Part shown: piece by piece, positions 42,074 to 51,600 of the stretch
How the letters are laid out: the number at the start of each line of letters is the position of its first letter
Position numbering within the stretch: position 1 is the stretch's first letter
Program-made: the position numbers and the translations under genes
NCBI RefSeq assembly: GCF_900114875.1
Contig: NZ_FPKW01000008.1
Location: forward strand, 62,001-126,000
Reading direction: 5' to 3'
Source: Chryseobacterium limigenitum
GTDB lineage: Bacteria; Bacteroidota; Bacteroidia; Flavobacteriales; Weeksellaceae
Length of the DNA: 64,000 bases
The notes under the pieces: generated by a model
The model's database searches: none
What the model was told of the DNA's origin: nothing
What the model saw: the letters and a program-made list of their open reading frames with translations, nothing else

Positions 42074-43309
42074 ATGAAAAAAATATTAGTATCAACTGCT
42101 TTATTGGCGGGTGTTTTATCTTACGCCGGAGGCTTCAGAGTGTCTCTGCAAGGGGTAAAGCAATTGGCAATGGCACATACTAGTGCGCATGCTGAGGATG
42201 CAAGTGTGGCATTCTTTAACCCGGCAGGTATGTCGTTCATTCCTTCAAGACTGAGTATCTCAGTGGGAGCTTTTGCTGCAGGTAATAAAGTTACCTTCCA
42301 GAATACGAATACTCTGCAAAGCACAGAAACAGATAATCCTATCGGAACTCCTCTTTATGCAGCAATTGCTTATAGGCCGATCGATAAACTATCCGTTGGT
42401 TTCAGTTTTTCTACCCCTTTCGGAAGTACGATTAAGTATCCAAGTGATTGGGAAGGAAAAGAGATGGTTCAGAAACTTGAGCTGAAGGCGTTCTATTTTC
42501 AGCCAATGATTTCATATAAATTTAATGATTGGTTTGCTTTTGGTGCAAGTTATATCTATGCAAGAGGAGATGTAAAATGGGATAAGGCTATTACACAATT
42601 TGGAGGAGAGCTTAATCTTGACAGTAAGGCAAGCGGACATGGATACGGTTTTGGTTTCTATTTCAGACCAGATCCAAAGCTTGATGTAAGTGTTGCTTAC
42701 CGTTCGCCGGTTGATATGAAAGCTAAGGAGGGAAAGGCTACTTTCAGCTTCCCGACAGCTTCTATCTATCCGTTATTAGGTCTTGATGTATCAGGGAAGG
42801 ATAGCTTCTCTGCAACATTGCCTTTGGTGGAAGAGTATACTATTGGTTTGACGTATAAGATTACTCCAAAATGGTTGGTTTCAGCAGATTTCAACTACCA
42901 TGGATGGGAAAGATACAGTAAGTTGACGTTGGATTTTGGCAGTGCTCCTGTTGGAAATCAGCCATCAGATCCTACGGTTTCTGTTTCTCCTAAGAACTTT
43001 CACAACACGAAAACATTTAGGTTAGGAACTCAATATGCATTTACAGATAAGATCTTTGGTCGTCTTGGTGCTTATTATGATGAATCTCCATATACTGACG
43101 AAAACTTTATCCCTGAAACACCTTCATACAATACGTATGTTGTAACGGGTGGGGTTGGATTTAAACTAAAACAATTCGGAGTTGATGTTTCCGGAGGATA
43201 TGCAATGCCTCAGGCAAGAGACGTGAAAAATAGTTTACTTGGCTTCTATGGACAATCTACTGCAACTGCATTTTATGTAGGTTTAGGTTTATCTTATAAT
43301 CCTTTTTAA
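42074..43309 (+). CDS. OmpP1/FadL-family outer-membrane transporter
   Basis: 411-residue outer-membrane beta-barrel: signal peptide MKKILVSTALLAGVLSYAGGF, the FadL hatch-like start (AMAHTSAHAEDASVAFFNPAG), then amphipathic strands to a terminal aromatic (LGLSYNPF). FadL proteins carry long-chain fatty acids and other hydrophobic compounds across the outer membrane. Ten bases downstream lies an SGNH hydrolase gene in the same orientation, a pair that suggests uptake plus hydrolysis of an acylated substrate (inference). No own terminator separates them. Confidence 0.92.
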   Translation: MKKILVSTALLAGVLSYAGGFRVSLQGVKQLAMAHTSAHAEDASVAFFNPAGMSFIPSRLSISVGAFAAGNKVTFQNTNTLQSTETDNPIGTPLYAAIAYRPIDKLSVGFSFSTPFGSTIKYPSDWEGKEMVQKLELKAFYFQPMISYKFNDWFAFGASYIYARGDVKWDKAITQFGGELNLDSKASGHGYGFGFYFRPDPKLDVSVAYRSPVDMKAKEGKATFSFPTASIYPLLGLDVSGKDSFSATLPLVEEYTIGLTYKITPKWLVSADFNYHGWERYSKLTLDFGSAPVGNQPSDPTVSVSPKNFHNTKTFRLGTQYAFTDKIFGRLGAYYDESPYTDENFIPETPSYNTYVVTGGVGFKLKQFGVDVSGGYAMPQARDVKNSLLGFYGQSTATAFYVGLGLSYNPF

Positions 43310-43319
43310 TTGAAAGACT

Positions 43320-44858
43320 ATGAAAAAAATTATAATTTCTACAATCGCTATTTCCGCGTTACTTTTTACAACGAGTTGCGAACATGAATTTGATACAGAC
43401 GTAAAGGATGTTCAGGTTTCTAAAGGTGATGCCGATTTTACTAAGTATGTTTCTTTAGGAAACTCATTAACCTCTGGTTATAGAGACGGGGCTCTTTATA
43501 TTGATGGGCAAAATGAATCTTACCCTTCAATGATAGCTCAGCAAATGAAGCTTGCGGGGGGAGGAGATTTCAAACAGCCTTTAATGGCAGATAACAACGG
43601 AGGTCTTCTTCTGAATGTTGGTGCAAATGTACAGATTGCTAGTACAAAACTTTATATTGATAGCTTTATTGCAGGGGCTCCGGACATTAAAAATGCTAAT
43701 AATAACGTTGCAACAACTGTAACAAATACTGTTTTGGCAGGTCCTTTCAATAATATGGGAGTTCCGGGAGCAAAAGTTGCTCATTTGTTAGCTCCTGGCT
43801 ACGGAAACGTTTCGGGGGTTTTGCTAAAAACGGCTAATCCTTATTTTGTAAGATTTGCATCAAGTCCAACAACTTCGGTTATTGCTGACTTTAAAGCTCA
43901 AAATCCTACATTCTTTTCTTTATGGATTGGTAATAATGATGCTTTACTATACGCTTTGGCGGGTGCTGATAGTTCAGTAGAAACTTTAACGCCTCCGGCT
44001 CAGTTTGCCACGTATTATAATGCATTGATCGCCGAGATTGCTACTACAAATGCTAAAGGGGTTGTTGCAAATATTCCTAGTGTAACATCTATTCCTTCGT
44101 TAACAACGATTCCTACAAATCCTCTTACATCTGCTGTTTTAGGAAACGGAAATGTTGCTGCAGGTGAAGCGAATATTGATAATTTAAATACAAATCTTTA
44201 CGGACCATTAAATCAGATGCTAACGGCATTTGGAGCTGGAGATAGAATTAAACCTCTTTCTAAGACTGCTGCAAACCCGCTGCTTATCAAAGATGAGACT
44301 TTAGCTCCGTTAAATGCTCAGATCACTGCGGCAGCTACTGCTTCAGGAAATCCAACTTTAGTTGCTTTGGCTGCTTATCTTGGTGCAACATACGGACAGG
44401 CAAGACAGGCAAAAGCCGGAGATTTAGTGCCTTTAACTACAAAAGCCGAAATTGGTAAAACTGAACCAAGTGTTCCTGCTTCTTTATCGGCTAGAGGTAT
44501 TGCTTTTCCTTTTGCGGATAAATATATTTTGATTCCATCTGAAATTACAGAAATCAATACAGCTATTGATGCTTACAACGTAACAATTAAAGCTGCGGCA
44601 GCTTCAAAAGGTTATGCCTTTGTTGATGCTAATAAGAAAATGATTGAGCTTGGATCTCAGTCAGGAGTTTCTTGGGATGGTGTGAAGTATACTGCTAAAT
44701 TTGTTACGGGAGGTGCTTTCTCTTTAGACGGAGTACATCTTACGGGTAGAGGGTATGCAATTATCGCTAATGAATTTATTAAGTCAATAAATGCTACTTA
44801 TAAATCTACACTGCCATGGGTAGATCCTAATAAATATTCGGGCGTGAAATTCCCTTAA
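43320..44858 (+). CDS. SGNH/GDSL-family lipoprotein hydrolase
   Basis: 512 residues with lipoprotein signal MKKIIISTIAISALLFTTSC. GDSL-type blocks are visible: KYVSLGNSLTSGY (the catalytic Ser in GNSLT), a Gly in block II (NNMGVPGAK), GNND in block III with the Asn, and DGVHLTGRGY with the Asp-x-x-His dyad near the C-terminus. A large insertion (about 230-380) separates blocks III and V. Such enzymes are esterases or lipases. Secreted to the envelope and encoded with a FadL-like porin, it likely acts on acylated substrates outside the inner membrane. Confidence 0.9.
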   Translation: MKKIIISTIAISALLFTTSCEHEFDTDVKDVQVSKGDADFTKYVSLGNSLTSGYRDGALYIDGQNESYPSMIAQQMKLAGGGDFKQPLMADNNGGLLLNVGANVQIASTKLYIDSFIAGAPDIKNANNNVATTVTNTVLAGPFNNMGVPGAKVAHLLAPGYGNVSGVLLKTANPYFVRFASSPTTSVIADFKAQNPTFFSLWIGNNDALLYALAGADSSVETLTPPAQFATYYNALIAEIATTNAKGVVANIPSVTSIPSLTTIPTNPLTSAVLGNGNVAAGEANIDNLNTNLYGPLNQMLTAFGAGDRIKPLSKTAANPLLIKDETLAPLNAQITAAATASGNPTLVALAAYLGATYGQARQAKAGDLVPLTTKAEIGKTEPSVPASLSARGIAFPFADKYILIPSEITEINTAIDAYNVTIKAAAASKGYAFVDANKKMIELGSQSGVSWDGVKYTAKFVTGGAFSLDGVHLTGRGYAIIANEFIKSINATYKSTLPWVDPNKYSGVKFP

Positions 44859-44882
44859 TGAAAAGGAAAATAAAAACATATG

Positions 44883-44908
44883 AACCACAAGGAGTAATTC
44901 TTGTGGTT
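44883..44908 (+). terminator. terminator of the FadL/SGNH operon
   Basis: Nine-base stem AACCACAAG / CTTGTGGTT with an 8-base loop and a T7 run, 25 bases after the SGNH stop codon. Confidence 0.85.
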
Positions 44909-44914
44909 TTTTTA

Positions 44915-44922
44915 TAAATTTG
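44915..44922 (+). promoter_or_regulatory. -7 element upstream of prs
   Basis: TAAATTTG, 23 bases before the prs ATG and directly after the preceding terminator. No well-spaced TTG is visible. Confidence 0.4.
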
Positions 44923-44944
44923 CAAAATCTTTTAAAAAGTAAAA

Positions 44945-45883
44945 ATGGCCGATCAGTTAAGTTATCTATTTTCTACAAGAACGAGTAAGGTCTTGGCAGA
45001 AAAAATTTCCCAGTATTATGGGAAGGAATTAGGGAAAATCAACTTTCAGGAGTTTAGCGACGGAGAGTTTGAGCCTGTTTTAGACGAATCTGTAAGAGGT
45101 GGAAGAGTTTTCCTAATCGGATCTACGTTCCCTCCAGCAGACAATCTTTTAGAACTTCTTCTAATGATTGATGCTGCAAAAAGAGCTTCTGCGAAAAGTA
45201 TCACCGTTGTACTTCCGTATTTCGGACTTGCAAGACAAGACAGAAAAGACAAGCCAAGAGCGCCGATAGGTGCAAAATTGGTGGCTAATCTTTTAACTGC
45301 TGCGGGAGCAACAAGAATTATGACAATGGATCTGCATGCAGACCAAATTCAGGGGTTCTTTGAAATTCCTGTGGATCATTTGTATGCTTCCACTATTTTC
45401 GTAGACTATATAAGAGATCTGAACTTAGATAATCTTACGATTGCTTCTCCGGATATGGGAGGTGCAAAAAGAGCTAAAAACTACGCAGGCCACCTTGGTG
45501 CAGAAGTGGTAATTGCTTATAAGGAAAGAAAAAAAGCGAATGTAATTGAAGAAATGTTCCTTATCGGAGATGTAGAGGGCAAAAACGTTATCCTTATTGA
45601 TGATATGATCGATACTGCAGGAACGCTTTGTAAAGCCGCGGATATCTTAATGGAAAAGGGAGCAAAATCTGTAAGAGCAATGGCAACTCACGGAGTACTT
45701 TCAGGCAAGGCTTACGATAATATTGAGAACTCAAAATTATTGGAAGTTATTGTAACTGACTCAATTCCTGTGAAAAATAATTTGACAACTAAAATAAAAG
45801 TGCTATCTTGCGCCCCTCTATTTGCGGACGTTATGAAGATGGTTCACGAGCATCAATCAATTAGCAGTAAGTTTGTTATTTAA
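44945..45883 (+). CDS. prs: ribose-phosphate pyrophosphokinase
   Basis: 312-residue PRPP synthase: ribose 5-phosphate + ATP to PRPP + AMP, the precursor for nucleotides, His and Trp. Motifs: FSDGEFEPVLDESVRG, PYFGLARQDRKDKPRAPIGAKL, MDLHADQIQGFF, and the PRPP-binding loop VILIDDMIDTAGTL. Normal length and an intact active site. Followed by rplY 55 bases later, so they may share a transcript; in many bacteria prs and rplY are neighbours. Confidence 0.97.
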   Translation: MADQLSYLFSTRTSKVLAEKISQYYGKELGKINFQEFSDGEFEPVLDESVRGGRVFLIGSTFPPADNLLELLLMIDAAKRASAKSITVVLPYFGLARQDRKDKPRAPIGAKLVANLLTAAGATRIMTMDLHADQIQGFFEIPVDHLYASTIFVDYIRDLNLDNLTIASPDMGGAKRAKNYAGHLGAEVVIAYKERKKANVIEEMFLIGDVEGKNVILIDDMIDTAGTLCKAADILMEKGAKSVRAMATHGVLSGKAYDNIENSKLLEVIVTDSIPVKNNLTTKIKVLSCAPLFADVMKMVHEHQSISSKFVI

Positions 45884-45938
45884 TTGATAATTAGTTGTTT
45901 GCAAATTAAATTTTAAACAAATTTTTAAATTTTTATAA

Positions 45939-46583
45939 ATGAAATCAATTACAATTCAAGGTACAAAAAGAGAAAGCGTGGGCAAAAAGTCGACAAAAGC
46001 TTTACGTGATGCTGAATTAGTTCCTTGTGTTGTTTACGGAGGTGGCGAGCCATTGAACTTCTCTGCAGCAGAGAAAGCGTTCAAAGGTTTGGTATATACT
46101 CCTGAAGCACACACGGTATCTATTGAAGTTGACGGACAGGTAATTCCTGCTGTTCTTCAAGATATTCAGTTCCACCCAATTACGGACAGAATTATTCATG
46201 CAGACTTTTACAGATTATCTGACGATAAGCCAGTTGTTATGGAAGTTCCTGTAAGAATCACTGGTCGTTCTAAAGGTGTTGTAGCTGGTGGTGTTTTACG
46301 TCAGTCTTTCAGAAAATTGAAAGTAAAAGCTATTCCTGCAAACTTGCCAGACGAGATCGTAGTAGATATTACTTCTCTTAAAATTGGTAACAAACTTTAT
46401 GTTGGAACTATCAAAACTGAAGGTTATTCTTTCGTACACCCGGACAATGCAGTTGTAGTGGCTGTTAAGATGTCTAGAAATGCAGCGAAAGGTGGTGCAG
46501 TGGCAGATGATGACGATGAAGAAGAAGTTGTGGCTGAAGTTGAAGGAGGTGCTCCTGCAACCGAAGAAGCAGCGGCTGAATAA
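45939..46583 (+). CDS. rplY: 50S ribosomal protein L25 (Ctc form)
   Basis: 214 residues, so the long TL5/Ctc type with two domains: an N-terminal 5S rRNA-binding domain ([26 protein letters not shown] ... [14 protein letters not shown], with conserved residues for 5S binding) and a C-terminal beta domain. It ends in an acidic tail ([15 protein letters not shown] ...). Binds 5S rRNA in the large subunit. Downstream of prs; a terminator follows at 46608-46631. Confidence 0.96.
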   Translation: MKSITIQGTKRESVGKKSTKALRDAELVPCVVYGGGEPLNFSAAEKAFKGLVYTPEAHTVSIEVDGQVIPAVLQDIQFHPITDRIIHADFYRLSDDKPVVMEVPVRITGRSKGVVAGGVLRQSFRKLKVKAIPANLPDEIVVDITSLKIGNKLYVGTIKTEGYSFVHPDNAVVVAVKMSRNAAKGGAVADDDDEEEVVAEVEGGAPATEEAAAE

Positions 46584-46607
46584 GAAATTTCTTAATCACA
46601 ATATAAG

Positions 46608-46631
46608 ACCTGTCAATGTATTTTGGCAGGT
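46608..46631 (+). terminator. terminator of the prs/rplY unit
   Basis: Nine-pair stem ACCTGTCAA / TTGGCAGGT (one G-T pair), 6-base loop, then T6, 24 bases after the rplY stop codon. Confidence 0.8.
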
Positions 46632-46743
46632 TTTTTATTTTTAGATTAAATCTATAATCATGTTTATTCAATTTTCTTTCGAAAAAAAAGCCGTAAATTT
46701 GAAGTGTTCTAAATAAGAGCATTTTAATTTAAAATTTTAATAA

Positions 46744-47964
46744 ATGTTTGACATTCAAGAAATAAGAAGTCAGTTTACTATATTAAACCAGCAGGTGAAC
46801 GGTAAGCCATTAGTTTACTTAGATAATGCAGCAACGTCGCAAAAACCGAATTCAGTTTTAGAAGTTTGGACTCAATATTACACCGAGCTTAATGCCAATG
46901 TACATAGAGGAATTCATACATTAAGTCAGTTAGCAACAGAAGAAATGGAGCTTTCAAGAAGAAAAGTTCAGAAATTTATCAATGCTAAACATGATTTTGA
47001 AGTAATTTTTACAAAAGGGACAACAGAAGGATTAAACCTCATCGCGTATATTTTAACGCAGAAGCTTAAAAAGGATGATGAAATTATCATTTCTTATCTT
47101 GAGCATCACTCAAATATCGTTCCTTGGCAGTTGCTTTGCGAGAGAACGGGCGCAAAACTTCGTGTGATACCAATTGACGAAAATGGTATTCTTCAACTTG
47201 ATTATTTGGATCAATATTTAAGCGAAAAAACAAAAGTTGTTTCTGTAAATCAGGTTTCCAATGCACTAGGAATTGTAAATCCGATTGAAGAAATTATTGC
47301 TAAAACAAGAAAAAATTCTGATGCCTATATTGTAATTGATGGCGCTCAGTCGGCTCCGCATTTTACAATCGATGTTCAGAAAATGGATTGTGATTTCTTC
47401 GTCTTTTCAGGTCATAAAATGTACGCTCCGATGGGAACAGGTATTTTATACGGAAAACAGGAGGTTTTAGAAGATTTACCGCCATTTCATGGAGGAGGAG
47501 AGATGATCGCAACATGTTCTTTTGACGGAACTACTTACGCAGGTCTGCCTTTTAAGTATGAAGCCGGAACACCAAATGTAGGAGGAAATATTGCTCTTGG
47601 AGCTGCAATAGATTTTATTGGAAAAATAGGTCAGGCAACCATCCAAAATCATGAAAATGCTTTGTTAGAATATGCTCAAAGACAGTTATTGGAGATCGAT
47701 AGTCTAAAAGTTTATGGTGAAAAAGCCAACAGAACAGGGGTTGTTTCCTTTAATCTGGAAGGAACGGGGATTTCTTCTGATGTAGGGATGATTCTTGATA
47801 AAATGGGCATTGCTGTGAGAACGGGGCACCACTGTACACAGCCTATCATGGATTTCTTTAATATTGCAGGGACTGTGAGAGCGAGTTTCGCGATTTACAA
47901 TACTTTCCAGGAGATTGATTCTTTGGTGGAAGGGGTTAAAAAAGCACAGAGAATGCTTTCTTAA
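46744..47964 (+). CDS. sufS: cysteine desulfurase SufS
   Basis: 406-residue PLP enzyme of the type II (SufS) cysteine desulfurase group: takes sulfur from L-Cys as persulfide for Fe-S assembly. Seen: EVIFTKGTTEGLNLIA, YLEHHSNIVPW, DGAQSAPH, the PLP lysine in FSGHKMYAPMGTG, and the catalytic Cys in RTGHHCTQPIMDF, the short-loop SufS form. It lies about 32 kb from the sufBCD cluster in this window rather than inside it. A TAAATTTG -7-like element is at 46694-46701. No sufE or sufU partner is visible in the window. Confidence 0.95.
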   Translation: MFDIQEIRSQFTILNQQVNGKPLVYLDNAATSQKPNSVLEVWTQYYTELNANVHRGIHTLSQLATEEMELSRRKVQKFINAKHDFEVIFTKGTTEGLNLIAYILTQKLKKDDEIIISYLEHHSNIVPWQLLCERTGAKLRVIPIDENGILQLDYLDQYLSEKTKVVSVNQVSNALGIVNPIEEIIAKTRKNSDAYIVIDGAQSAPHFTIDVQKMDCDFFVFSGHKMYAPMGTGILYGKQEVLEDLPPFHGGGEMIATCSFDGTTYAGLPFKYEAGTPNVGGNIALGAAIDFIGKIGQATIQNHENALLEYAQRQLLEIDSLKVYGEKANRTGVVSFNLEGTGISSDVGMILDKMGIAVRTGHHCTQPIMDFFNIAGTVRASFAIYNTFQEIDSLVEGVKKAQRMLS

Positions 47965-47994
47965 AAGGCTTTAAATTATTTTAATTAAAATACG

Positions 47995-48020
47995 ATCGCC
48001 CCTTATTTTTGAGGGGTGAT
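47995..48020 (+). terminator. terminator of sufS
   Basis: Stem ATCGCCCCT / AGGGGTGAT (one G-T pair), 8-base loop, followed by T6, 31 bases after the sufS stop codon. Confidence 0.75.
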
Positions 48021-48142
48021 TTTTTGTTTCGTAAATGTGAATTATCTTATTTACAGTTAGTTATTGTTGATTTTGTTCTGATTATGCTTTATTTTAATTA
48101 ATTATTTTATAAATTTATCATAACCATACAAAATTAATAATC

Positions 48143-48961
48143 ATGAGAAAAATATTACTTCCATTAGTCTTGGCTTGCGGGATGGCCAATGCTCAATTGT
48201 TTTCAGAGAACTTTAATACTGGAACTTTACCTGCAGGATGGACGGTGAATAACCCCGACACGACCTATAATTGGGGAGTGGGAACTCAAACCGGATTTGC
48301 GTCATTTCCAACCGGAGCTGCTTTTTTTGATGATGACGATGTGGGGCCATCTGGTATAAACACCAATGCGAGATTGATTTCACCGGTTATTAACCTTTCG
48401 GCAGCTTCCAGCCCGAAATTGTCTTTTAAATATGCTAACCAGATTTATGACCTTGATTCAACCTTGAAAGTTGAGGCGTTTAACGGAACCTCTTGGGTTC
48501 AGGTATTTACTTTTTCAGGTGAAGCAGGGGTTTGGGATATTGATTTTAACACATTTGCCTATGTGCTTACTACTTATGCGGATGCTGCGAATATAGATTT
48601 AACGCCTTATGCCAATGCTAATTTCCAGCTTAGATTTGTATATGATGATGTGGGAGATTATTCGTATGGAGTAGTGGTAGATGATATTGTTATTTCGGCA
48701 ACAACTATATTGGGAACTTCGGAAATTTCAGCTTCTGATAATATCAAAGTATATCCAAATCCGGTAAAAGATGATCTTTTCATTAAGGCTGATGATTTAA
48801 AAAATGCTAAAATAAGCGTGATCGATATGTCAGGAAAAAAAGTGAAAACTTTCGAGGGAAAATCTGAAAAATACAACCTTTCTGATCTGCCAAACGGAGC
48901 TTATATGATCTTAATTGATAATGGAAAAGAAATCATAACAAAGAAAATTCTTAAAAAATAA
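48143..48961 (+). CDS. T9SS-secreted choice-of-anchor J protein (copy B)
   Basis: 272 residues: signal peptide MRKILLPLVLACGMANAQ, a choice-of-anchor J beta sandwich (SENFNTGTLPAGWTVNNPD ... FQLRFVYDDVGDYSYGVVVDDIVI), and a type A sorting domain (IKVYPNPVKDDLFIKADD ... LPNGAYMILIDNGKEIITKKILKK). It should be exported by T9SS and fixed to the surface or released. Same domain order as the 34971-35816 protein but clearly diverged. The Asp-rich segments (FDDDDVGPS) could bind Ca2+. No catalytic residues recognised. Confidence 0.9.
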   Translation: MRKILLPLVLACGMANAQLFSENFNTGTLPAGWTVNNPDTTYNWGVGTQTGFASFPTGAAFFDDDDVGPSGINTNARLISPVINLSAASSPKLSFKYANQIYDLDSTLKVEAFNGTSWVQVFTFSGEAGVWDIDFNTFAYVLTTYADAANIDLTPYANANFQLRFVYDDVGDYSYGVVVDDIVISATTILGTSEISASDNIKVYPNPVKDDLFIKADDLKNAKISVIDMSGKKVKTFEGKSEKYNLSDLPNGAYMILIDNGKEIITKKILKK

Positions 48962-48967
48962 CAATGT

Positions 48968-48990
48968 AAAGCCTTCAATTTGGGGGCTTT
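48968..48990 (+). terminator. terminator of T9SS cargo copy B
   Basis: Stem AAAGCC / GGCTTT, extended by G-T pairs, followed by T7; starts 7 bases after the stop codon. Confidence 0.6.
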
Positions 48991-49104
48991 TTTTATACAA
49001 TTAAATTCATTCTAAATAATAGATTTTAACAATACGTCAAATTTGATTTTTCGAGTCTGAGTTTATACTAATTCCAACTAATTTTGTTGCGTAAAATTTA
49101 TTTA

Positions 49105-49737
49105 ATGGAATTAATAGAAAAATTAAACTGGAGATTTGCCACCAAAGCAATGAACGGTCAAAAAGTACCTCAGGAAAAGGTAGATAAAATATTGGAAGCA
49201 GCAAGATTAGCTCCAACTTCCAGCGGATTGCAGCCTTTCGAGATCATTGTAATTACCAATCAGGAAGTGAAGGAACAGATCAAGCCACATGCTTGGAACC
49301 AACCACAGATCACGGATTGTTCGCATCTTTTAGTTTTCGCAGCTTGGGATAATTATACGGAAGAAAGAATTAATCGTATGTTTGATCTTACCAATGAAAT
49401 CAGAGGTTTCAAAAATGAAGGTTGGGAAAATTACAGACAAATGTTGTTGAGTACTTACCCTCAGAGATCTGCTGAAGAAAACTTCACTCATGCAGCAAAA
49501 CAAGCCTATATTTCTTTCGGAGCGGCAATTATTGCGGCAGCCTTTGAAGAAGTAGATTCAACGCCGATGGAAGGTTTTTCTCCGGAAGCTGTTGATGAGG
49601 TTTTAAACTTAAAAGAGAAAGGACTAAAAAGTGTTTTATTGTTGCCAATCGGTTACAGAGAAGCATCCAACGACTGGTTGGTGAATCTTGCGAAAGTAAG
49701 AAAGTCTAAAGAAGATTTTATTACAGAGATTAACTAA
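49105..49737 (+). CDS. nitroreductase-family NAD(P)H-dependent oxidoreductase
   Basis: 210 residues from the ATG at 49105; a TTG 21 bases upstream is part of a TAATTTTG promoter-like element (49079-49086) and is rejected as start. FMN-dependent nitroreductase fold of the NfsB type: LNWRFATKAMN, EAARLAPTSSGLQPFEI (FMN-binding Arg/Ser segments), QAYISFGAAIIAAAFEEVDSTPMEGF, and LLPIGYREASNDW. It reduces quinones, nitroaromatics or flavins with NAD(P)H in the cytosol. Single-gene unit with a strong terminator. Confidence 0.92.
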   Translation: MELIEKLNWRFATKAMNGQKVPQEKVDKILEAARLAPTSSGLQPFEIIVITNQEVKEQIKPHAWNQPQITDCSHLLVFAAWDNYTEERINRMFDLTNEIRGFKNEGWENYRQMLLSTYPQRSAEENFTHAAKQAYISFGAAIIAAAFEEVDSTPMEGFSPEAVDEVLNLKEKGLKSVLLLPIGYREASNDWLVNLAKVRKSKEDFITEIN

Positions 49738-49760
49738 TTATTATATATTTTATTCATAGA

Positions 49761-49793
49761 AAAATCCCTTTCAATTATTTTGAAAGGGATTTT
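49761..49793. terminator. bidirectional terminator between the nitroreductase and hemE
   Basis: Fourteen-base perfect stem AAAATCCCTTTCAA / TTGAAAGGGATTTT with a 5-base loop, between convergent genes. Near it AAACCTTGAAGGTTT (49808-49822) is a second small palindrome just past the hemE stop codon. Confidence 0.85.
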
Positions 49794-49836
49794 GTTTTAT
49801 GGGAATTAAACCTTGAAGGTTTCAATAATGTAAAGT

Positions 49837-50868
49837 TTAATTATTCGGTTTCCAATCTACAACAGCTCTAATAAAAGCTTCTGCATTTTCTACCGGGATA
49901 TTAGGTAAAATTCCGTGACCAAGATTCGCAATATATCTGTCTTTTCCGAAACGGTTGATCATTTCAGTCACCATTTTCTTGATCGTTTCAGGGGTAGAAT
50001 GTAATCTCGCCGGATCAAAATTCCCTTGAAGGGTCATTGTGTGGTTCGTCAATGTTCTTGCAAGTTCAGGCTTGATCGTCCAGTCAACACCTAAAGCCGA
50101 AACTTTAGACATCGTCATATCTTCCAAAGCGAACCAACATCCTTTTCCAAATACCACAACATGAGAAAGCGGACTTAACGCTTCAACAATCTGATTAATA
50201 TATTGCCAGGAGAATTCTTGATAATCATCCGGAGAAAGCATTCCGCCCCAAGAATCAAAGATCTGTACGGCAGAAACTCCTTTTTCTACTTTTCTTTTAA
50301 GATAAGCAATGGTAGTATCTGTGATCTTTTGAAGCAGTAAATGAGCTGCTTCCGGCTGTTGAAAACAGAAAGACTTTGCAATATCAAAAGCTTTGCTTCC
50401 TTTTCCTTCCACACAGTAGCAAAGGATTGTCCAAGGAGAACCTGCAAAACCGATCAGTGGAATTTCATTGTCTAATTTTATCAAAGTTAATTCAATGGCA
50501 TCAAAAACGTATCCTAACGTATCATTCACATCGGGAACTACCACATTTTGTACCTGTTCCATTGTTCTGATCGGGTTGTCTAGCCATGGGCCAACATTTT
50601 CCTTCATTTTAAAATCAATTCCCATTGCTTGAGGAACTACCAAAATATCAGAAAACAAAATAGCAGCATCCAAAGGAAATCTGCGGATTGGTTGTACTGT
50701 AATTTCAGAAGCTAATTCGGGAGTCTGACATCTCGTGAAGAAGTCATATTTATCACGAAGAGCAATAAATTCCGGCAAATATCTTCCGGCCTGTCTCATC
50801 ATCCAGACTGGCGGTCTTTCTACGGTTTCTCCGCGAAGTGCTTTTAAATATAGGTCGTTTTTAATCAT
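49837..50868 (-). CDS. hemE: uroporphyrinogen decarboxylase
   Basis: 343 residues; converts uroporphyrinogen III to coproporphyrinogen III. Signatures: [16 protein letters not shown] with the substrate-binding Arg, [31 protein letters not shown], and the C-terminal [18 protein letters not shown]. Last gene of the hem cluster, 48 bases after hemD. The remaining late genes (hemN or hemF, hemG or hemY, hemH) are not in the window. Confidence 0.97.
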   Translation of the reverse strand: MIKNDLYLKALRGETVERPPVWMMRQAGRYLPEFIALRDKYDFFTRCQTPELASEITVQPIRRFPLDAAILFSDILVVPQAMGIDFKMKENVGPWLDNPIRTMEQVQNVVVPDVNDTLGYVFDAIELTLIKLDNEIPLIGFAGSPWTILCYCVEGKGSKAFDIAKSFCFQQPEAAHLLLQKITDTTIAYLKRKVEKGVSAVQIFDSWGGMLSPDDYQEFSWQYINQIVEALSPLSHVVVFGKGCWFALEDMTMSKVSALGVDWTIKPELARTLTNHTMTLQGNFDPARLHSTPETIKKMVTEMINRFGKDRYIANLGHGILPNIPVENAEAFIRAVVDWKPNN

Positions 50869-50916
50869 AATTTATTAGACTATTACTGCCGTTCGTTACC
50901 TTCAGGCAATCACATT

Positions 50917-51600
50917 TCAAAGATTGATTTTAACGGTCTTTCGTATCAATTCAAAGATAGATACGAGACTGTTTCCCGCAGAAGTATAAATCTTCTCCTG
51001 GGTGTGTTTTCTTAGTTCGCGGGAAGTGGTTTCGCCGATCGAAAAAAGCGTCATTCCTTCCAAAGAATTCTGATTTGCAAAACTACGAACTCCACTTGGA
51101 CTAAAAAAAACTATAGCATGATATTTTTCAGGTACCAAAGGATTGATTTCTTCGGTATTATAAACAGTGACTTTATTGTATTTGATATTTTGCAACGGAA
51201 GTTCTTTATCGAGAACATCAATAGCTAAATTTCCGCAGAAATGAACAAATTGCTCGTGCTGACAATGAGTGATGATGAATTTTGAAAGTGTTTCGGCATT
51301 TTTTAATACTTTAAAAGTTCCAAAACCGTTTTTTCTTAGTTCTCTTTTTGTTTTTTCGCCAACACAATATATTTTATTGTAGTTTTTGGCTGTAAAATCT
51401 TCGTTGGGCTTAAATTGATTTTTAAAAAAGGAAATTACACCGTTCACACTTGTGAAAATAAGAGAAGAATTTTTTAAATCGAAAGAATTGACCCGAATAG
51501 AGTTGGTCTTAATAACCTCAACACAATCCACCAGAATATCCTCTCCTAGTTGCTGGGATAAAATTGATTGGTCTATGTTTTTGGTAAATAAAATTTTCAT
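50917..51600 (-). CDS. hemD: uroporphyrinogen-III synthase
   Basis: 227 residues, two-lobed HemD fold; closes hydroxymethylbilane with D-ring inversion. The family is poorly conserved; seen here are SLIFTSVNGVISFF, KIYCVGEKTKRELRKNGF, HFCGNLAIDVLDKELP and HAIVFFSPSGVRSF. Position after hemC and before hemE supports the call. Its ATG overlaps the stop of the upstream amidase gene in the pentamer TAATG, so the amidase and hemD are translationally coupled. Confidence 0.88.
   Translation of the reverse strand: MKILFTKNIDQSILSQQLGEDILVDCVEVIKTNSIRVNSFDLKNSSLIFTSVNGVISFFKNQFKPNEDFTAKNYNKIYCVGEKTKRELRKNGFGTFKVLKNAETLSKFIITHCQHEQFVHFCGNLAIDVLDKELPLQNIKYNKVTVYNTEEINPLVPEKYHAIVFFSPSGVRSFANQNSLEGMTLFSIGETTSRELRKHTQEKIYTSAGNSLVSIFELIRKTVKINL

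Noticed and set aside
48308-48345. Asp-rich run (DDDD) as a frameshift or metal-transport signature
   Set aside because: It is in frame within the anchor-J domain and is most simply a Ca2+-binding loop.
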